Part shown: piece by piece, positions 24,376 through 27,795 of the stretch
Numbering within the stretch: the stretch's first letter is position 1
How the letters are laid out: each line of letters begins with the position of its first letter
NCBI GenBank assembly: GCA_965661355.1
Contig: CBFIDI010000021.1
Coordinates: 1 to 27,795, forward strand
Length of the DNA: 27,795 bases
Reading direction: 5' to 3'
Source: CAMCFD01 sp965661355
Lineage (GTDB): Bacteria; Pseudomonadota; Alphaproteobacteria; Rickettsiales; UBA1997
Translations under genes and position numbers: made by a program
The notes under the pieces: generated by a model
The model's database searches: none
The model's input: the letters and a program-made list of their open reading frames with translations, nothing else
What the model was told of the DNA's origin: nothing

Positions 24376-24404
24376 ATTATAACATATTTTTAACATTCAG
24401 GCAA
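24376..24404 (-). promoter_or_regulatory. Ankyrin-family promoter, gene F
   Basis: Minus strand: TTGCCT (24399-24404), 17 bases, TATAAT (24376-24381) with the extended -10 TGT. It is nearly the same as that of gene E. Confidence 0.65.
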
Positions 24405-24851
24405 TAAATATTAAATTTTATGGTCAAAGGCATATAAAGTCTCTATTCTTACGCAGGGCCTTAAAGATGGAAGGTGCAATAATATTTAACAAAAGAGCTG
24501 CTAAAAAAACATAAATACCGTCATCATAAAAATAAAATTACCTGTGAAATATAGGTTAAATTATATTTACAATTTATAAAATTCAAACTTCAAAAAAATA
24601 CTTTTATGTCATCAAAATCCAAAGTATATTTAACTATTGCAAAGCAAGTTTTTTCTTGTAATTTTTCTGGTAATAAATATAATAAACAGTCAAGAGAGCT
24701 AAAAATATATCAAATTTTTTGTCAATAATTGCCTTTTATGTAATGTTTGACAAAAATTATATCAAATTTACATAAATTTAAGTTCTTCACTTAGATTTCA
24801 AGCCAAAAAATAAGATCTAAAATGGCAATTAAATAATAAAAAGGAAAAATA
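24405..24851. other. Divergent intergenic region upstream of bacterioferritin
   Basis: No ORF. It separates the gene F promoter from bfr and holds the repeat structure at 24706-24769. A TTGACA at 24747-24752 could be a -35 for bfr, but no -10 at proper spacing is convincing (TACATA at 16 bases). Confidence 0.45.
24706..24769. promoter_or_regulatory. Nested direct and inverted repeats upstream of bacterioferritin, candidate operator
   Basis: The direct repeat TATATCAAATTT occurs at 24706-24717 and 24758-24769, exactly 52 bases apart (about five helical turns). Between them an inverted pair TTTTTGTCAA (24716-24725) and TTGACAAAAA (24747-24756) is spaced by 21 bases. The right inverted arm contains a TTGACA hexamer. 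This symmetry suggests a regulator binding region for bfr; the regulator is unknown. Confidence 0.4.
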
Positions 24852-25322
24852 ATGAGTGATAATTCTAGTAAGCAAGTAGTAAATAGCCTTAATTCAATAT
24901 TAAAAAATGAGTTAGTTGCTATAAATCAATATTATCTTCATGCAAAAATTCTTGAAGATCAGGGTTATTCAAAACTAGCAGCCTTCACGAAAGCCGAATC
25001 AATTGACGAAATGAAACATGCTGATATAATCATTGAAAGAATTTTGTTTTTAAAAGGAATGCCAAAAATGACTGAATATAAAGACTTAAAAATTGGCCAA
25101 ACCCCTGAAGAAATGATCAAAAGAGACCTAGAGCTTGAGATCAACGCTATTGCTGACCTAAGAGACGCAATAAAAATTGCTGAAAAAGCTTCTGATGTCG
25201 GAACAAAAACAATGCTTGAGAAAATTCTTATAAGTGAAGAGTCTCATTTTGACTTTCTGGAAACTCAGCTTATCCTTATTGAATCTTTAGGAATGCAAAA
25301 TTACTTAGCCGCCCAAATTTAA
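24852..25322 (+). CDS. bfr: Bacterioferritin
   Basis: This 156-residue haem-containing ferritin assembles into a 24-mer cytoplasmic cage that oxidises and stores iron. All ferroxidase ligands are present: E20, E53, H56, E96, E129 and H132, corresponding to E18, E51, H54, E94, E127 and H130 of E. coli Bfr with a constant offset of two. M54 in SIDEMKHAD is the haem-binding methionine. The C-terminus LGMQNYLAAQI matches the family. Unlike most genes here it has a clear Shine-Dalgarno sequence (AAGGA at 24841-24845, six bases from the ATG), hinting at efficient translation. Homoserine dehydrogenase follows after 27 bases, perhaps in the same transcript, although functionally unrelated. Confidence 0.96.
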   Translation: MSDNSSKQVVNSLNSILKNELVAINQYYLHAKILEDQGYSKLAAFTKAESIDEMKHADIIIERILFLKGMPKMTEYKDLKIGQTPEEMIKRDLELEINAIADLRDAIKIAEKASDVGTKTMLEKILISEESHFDFLETQLILIESLGMQNYLAAQI

Positions 25323-25349
25323 TAAAAAGTTTTAAATTAAAGATTAAAG

Positions 25350-26615
25350 ATGAAAAATCTAAATATCGCCTTAGTCGGTCTCGGAACAGTCGGAAAAAGT
25401 GTTTATGAAATATTGATTAATCAACAAGATTTAATTTCAAAAAAATGCGCCAAAAAACTCAATTTAGTCAAAGTTGCCGCTAGATCTAAAAAAGATTTTG
25501 TTGACGAGACAAAGGTAGAATATGTCGAAAATATTCTTGAATTGGCCGAAGATAAAGAAATTGATTTAATTATTGAGGTTGCTGGCGGAGATTCTGGAAT
25601 TATTTTTGATTTATGGCAAAAGGCTTTGAAAAATGGTAAAAAAATAGTCACCGCCAATAAAGCGTTGTTTGCAAATTACGGCTACGAAATGACAAAACTG
25701 GCCGAAGAAAATGGCGGCTACATTGCATATGAAGCAGCAATTGCAGGGGCAATTCCGGTTGTAAAAATGTTTAAAGAGGGTCTTGCCGGCAATAAAATAA
25801 AAAGTTTTTATGCAATTTTAAACGGTACTTCAAATTATATTTTAACTAAAATGAAAGATGAGGGCTTAAGTTTTGAAGTTGCATTAAAGCAAGCTCAAGA
25901 GGCTGGATATGCGGAATCTGATCCTACTTTTGATATTGAAGGAATTGACGCTGCTCATAAATTATCTTTGTTAAGTTCAATCGCTTCACAGGCCAAGCCA
26001 AATTTTGATGGGCAATTTATTGAAGGAATTTCAAAGGTTACAATTGATGATATTAACTTAGCTGACGAGTTTGGATATAAGATAAAATCTTTAGCTGTTT
26101 TTAAGAGTTTAGGCGAGTCAACTCAACAATCTGTTCACTTGGCACTGGTTAAAAAAGATGAAAAAATTGCCAATATTGACGATTCATTTAATGCGGTTTT
26201 TTCTCAAAATTCCAACGCGGGCGACAATTTAATTTTAGGAAGAGGAGCGGGCGGCTTTGAAACTGCTTCTGCTATTGTAGCTGATTTAATTGATATTGCT
26301 TGCGATAGAATGTCATATGAATTTGGTGTTAAAAGCTTTGATTTAGCAAGTTCAAATATTGAATCAATTGACGACAGGTTAGGGAAATATTTCGTAAAAT
26401 TGAAGTTAAGCGAAAAGCCTACAAAAGAAATGGGGCTAGATCAGTCCTTTCTTGAAGATTTAAAAGTTGAGAAATCTTATATTTATGAAAACAGTAATAA
26501 AGAAATAATTTGTGGAATAATTTCTGGAAATTTAACTGAAAAACATTTTAAATTATCATTGAAAAAGGTTAAAGCTCTAGAAAAAAGCTTTATTAGGGTC
26601 GAAGAAATAAATTAA
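25350..26615 (+). CDS. hom: Homoserine dehydrogenase with C-terminal ACT domain
   Basis: This 421-residue enzyme reduces aspartate semialdehyde to homoserine with NAD(P)H, leading to threonine and methionine. The dinucleotide motif is GLGTVG (10-15), and TANKAL with K104 and NGTSNYIL (158-165) define the substrate region. EAGYAESDPTFDIEGIDAAHKL includes the catalytic K204 with the conserved acidic residues. The last 80 residues (KYFVKLKLSEKPTKEMGLDQ onward) form an ACT domain, which usually gives feedback inhibition by threonine. The gene is monofunctional, not fused to aspartokinase. Presence of this step means the cell makes at least part of the aspartate-family amino acids itself. It lies 27 bases after bfr, with no own promoter obvious. 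Confidence 0.96.
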   Translation: MKNLNIALVGLGTVGKSVYEILINQQDLISKKCAKKLNLVKVAARSKKDFVDETKVEYVENILELAEDKEIDLIIEVAGGDSGIIFDLWQKALKNGKKIVTANKALFANYGYEMTKLAEENGGYIAYEAAIAGAIPVVKMFKEGLAGNKIKSFYAILNGTSNYILTKMKDEGLSFEVALKQAQEAGYAESDPTFDIEGIDAAHKLSLLSSIASQAKPNFDGQFIEGISKVTIDDINLADEFGYKIKSLAVFKSLGESTQQSVHLALVKKDEKIANIDDSFNAVFSQNSNAGDNLILGRGAGGFETASAIVADLIDIACDRMSYEFGVKSFDLASSNIESIDDRLGKYFVKLKLSEKPTKEMGLDQSFLEDLKVEKSYIYENSNKEIICGIISGNLTEKHFKLSLKKVKALEKSFIRVEEIN

Positions 26616-26738
26616 TAATATTAGAACTGGTTACAAATATTACAGGTTTAACATAAAATGGTTAAATATAACTTTTTTAGGTTATAGAATTGATTGTTGA
26701 TGTTAAAAAATAACATATTTGGTTAAAAAATAAAAATT

Positions 26739-27795
26739 ATGAAAATTTTAGCTCTAAAAGAAACGAAAAGCACTGAAAAAAGAACTTCTATTTCTGATGA
26801 GGTTATAAAAAAATATATCAAACTTGGCTTTGAAGTTTTTGTTGAAAAAAATTCTGGCTTAAACTCTTTTGTTGAAAATGAAGATTTAGAAAAATCTGGG
26901 GCTAAAATAATTGAAAATATTGATGGTGTTTTGCCAGAAATTGACATAATAATATCGGTGCAAAGAACGCAAATAAACCTAGAAAAAGCTAAAGAAGGCG
27001 TAATTTTTATATCAATGTTGAATCCGCATTTTAACAAAGATGAAATTCAAAAGCTTTTAAAGTCAAAAATGAAGCCCTTTGCTCTTGAATTTGTACCTAG
27101 AATTACGCGTGCGCAATCAATGGATGTTTTATCGTCGCAAAGTAATTTAGCAGGTTATGTTGGTGTTATTGAGGCCGTGTCAAATATTAAAAAATGTGCA
27201 CCAATGATGATGACGGCCGCAGGAACAGTTTCGGCAACAAAAGTCATGGTTTTAGGTGCCGGAGTTGCAGGTTTGCAAGCAATTGCAACGGCGAAAAGGC
27301 TTGGCGCAATTGTTTGTGCTTTTGATGTTCGTGAAGCTGCTGAAGAGCAAGTTAAAAGCCTTGGTGCTAAATTTATAAAAGTCGAAAAATCTGTAGGTGA
27401 ATCTTCTGAAACTCAAGGTGGATACGCCAAAGAAATGGATGAAGATTATAAAAAACGTCAAGAAGAATTAATTGCTAAAATTATTGCAAAGCAAGATATT
27501 GTAATTTCTACTGCTTTAATTCCGGGTAAAAAGGCGCCAATTCTAATAAAGCAAGCAATGGTAAAATCAATGAAAGCAGGGTCAGTAATTGTTGACTTGG
27601 CCGCTGTTAATGGTGGAAATTGCGAGCTAAGTCAATCGGGTGAAATTATTGACATTGAAGGTAAAAAAATTATTGGCCATGAAAATTTTCCTAGTTTGGT
27701 TGCGTCTGATGCTTCAAAGCTCTATGCCAAGAATGTTTACAATTTTATTGAACTTTTGGTCGACAAAGAATCGAATTCTATTAAAATTGACGAAG
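26739..27795 (+). CDS. pntA: NAD(P) transhydrogenase alpha subunit, part 1 (PntAA type), runs off window
   Basis: From the ATG at 26739 the frame is open to the window edge (352 codons), so only the C-terminal end is missing; family members of the split type have about 380 residues. The subunit is the NAD(H)-binding domain I of the proton-translocating transhydrogenase, which makes NADPH from NADH at the cytoplasmic membrane. Visible motifs are MKILALKETKSTEKRTSIS at the start, EFVPRITRAQSMDVLSSQSN in the centre and VLGAGVAGLQAIATAKRLGA (dinucleotide binding, about residue 171). The mobile loop region with YAKEMDEDYKKRQEELIAKI and STALIPGKKAP follows, then GSVIVDLAAVNGGNCE. There is no Shine-Dalgarno sequence. 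The membrane subunits PntAB and PntB are expected just beyond the window. Confidence 0.93.
   Translation, partial: MKILALKETKSTEKRTSISDEVIKKYIKLGFEVFVEKNSGLNSFVENEDLEKSGAKIIENIDGVLPEIDIIISVQRTQINLEKAKEGVIFISMLNPHFNKDEIQKLLKSKMKPFALEFVPRITRAQSMDVLSSQSNLAGYVGVIEAVSNIKKCAPMMMTAAGTVSATKVMVLGAGVAGLQAIATAKRLGAIVCAFDVREAAEEQVKSLGAKFIKVEKSVGESSETQGGYAKEMDEDYKKRQEELIAKIIAKQDIVISTALIPGKKAPILIKQAMVKSMKAGSVIVDLAAVNGGNCELSQSGEIIDIEGKKIIGHENFPSLVASDASKLYAKNVYNFIELLVDKESNSIKIDE

Noticed and set aside
26723..27461. Minus-strand ORFs opposite pntA
   Set aside because: The plus-strand frame from 26739 is a clear transhydrogenase subunit; the reverse ORFs are its shadows.

Overview
The window looks like a chromosomal segment of an AT-rich alphaproteobacterium. 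The clues are a eukaryote/alphaproteobacterial-type NADP isocitrate dehydrogenase, a transhydrogenase alpha subunit of the short PntAA form, long AT-rich intergenic regions carrying diverged dispersed repeats, few recognisable Shine-Dalgarno sequences, and a block of ankyrin-repeat genes of the kind common in host-associated Rickettsiales-like bacteria. Retained homoserine dehydrogenase, a FecA-like TonB receptor, an OpgB-like enzyme and bacterioferritin argue against an extremely reduced obligate intracellular parasite. A symbiont or epibiont with substantial biosynthesis fits better, but the taxonomic guess is inference only.

Left part (1-8660): the 5' part of a secreted protein gene on the minus strand; a LysR-type regulator; then a plus-strand pair dabB-dabA encoding a two-component inorganic-carbon accumulation system (NuoL-like membrane subunit plus zinc DUF2309 subunit with all four expected zinc ligands). 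Between lysR and dabB lie about 1 kb of non-coding DNA, an 18-bp direct repeat spaced by 31 bp, and several dispersed repeats. A Bcr/CflA-type MFS transporter follows and ends at a branched, bidirectional terminator-like hairpin.

Middle part (8661-15440): icd and a short-chain dehydrogenase on the minus strand; a divergent FecA-like TonB-dependent receptor whose predicted promoter is overlapped by a near-consensus Fur box; and an OpgB-like periplasmic phosphoglycerol transferase.

Ankyrin block (15441-24400, all minus strand): six paralogous ankyrin-repeat genes. All six share about 28 nt immediately upstream of the start. Four also have the same promoter about 110-170 nt upstream (TTGC-like -35, 17-bp spacer, extended -10 TGTTATAAT or TGTTACAAT). 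One gene has lost its ATG (now ATA). The largest, about 22 repeats, is broken by one nonsense codon and one frameshift at an A-run. The block looks like a co-regulated, expanding and decaying family of candidate effectors; this is the most distinctive system in the window.

Right part (24852-27795): bacterioferritin, homoserine dehydrogenase and the start of pntA, all on the plus strand. Iron uptake (the Fur-box receptor) and iron storage (bacterioferritin) flank the ankyrin block, and pntA and icd are both NADPH-generating functions.
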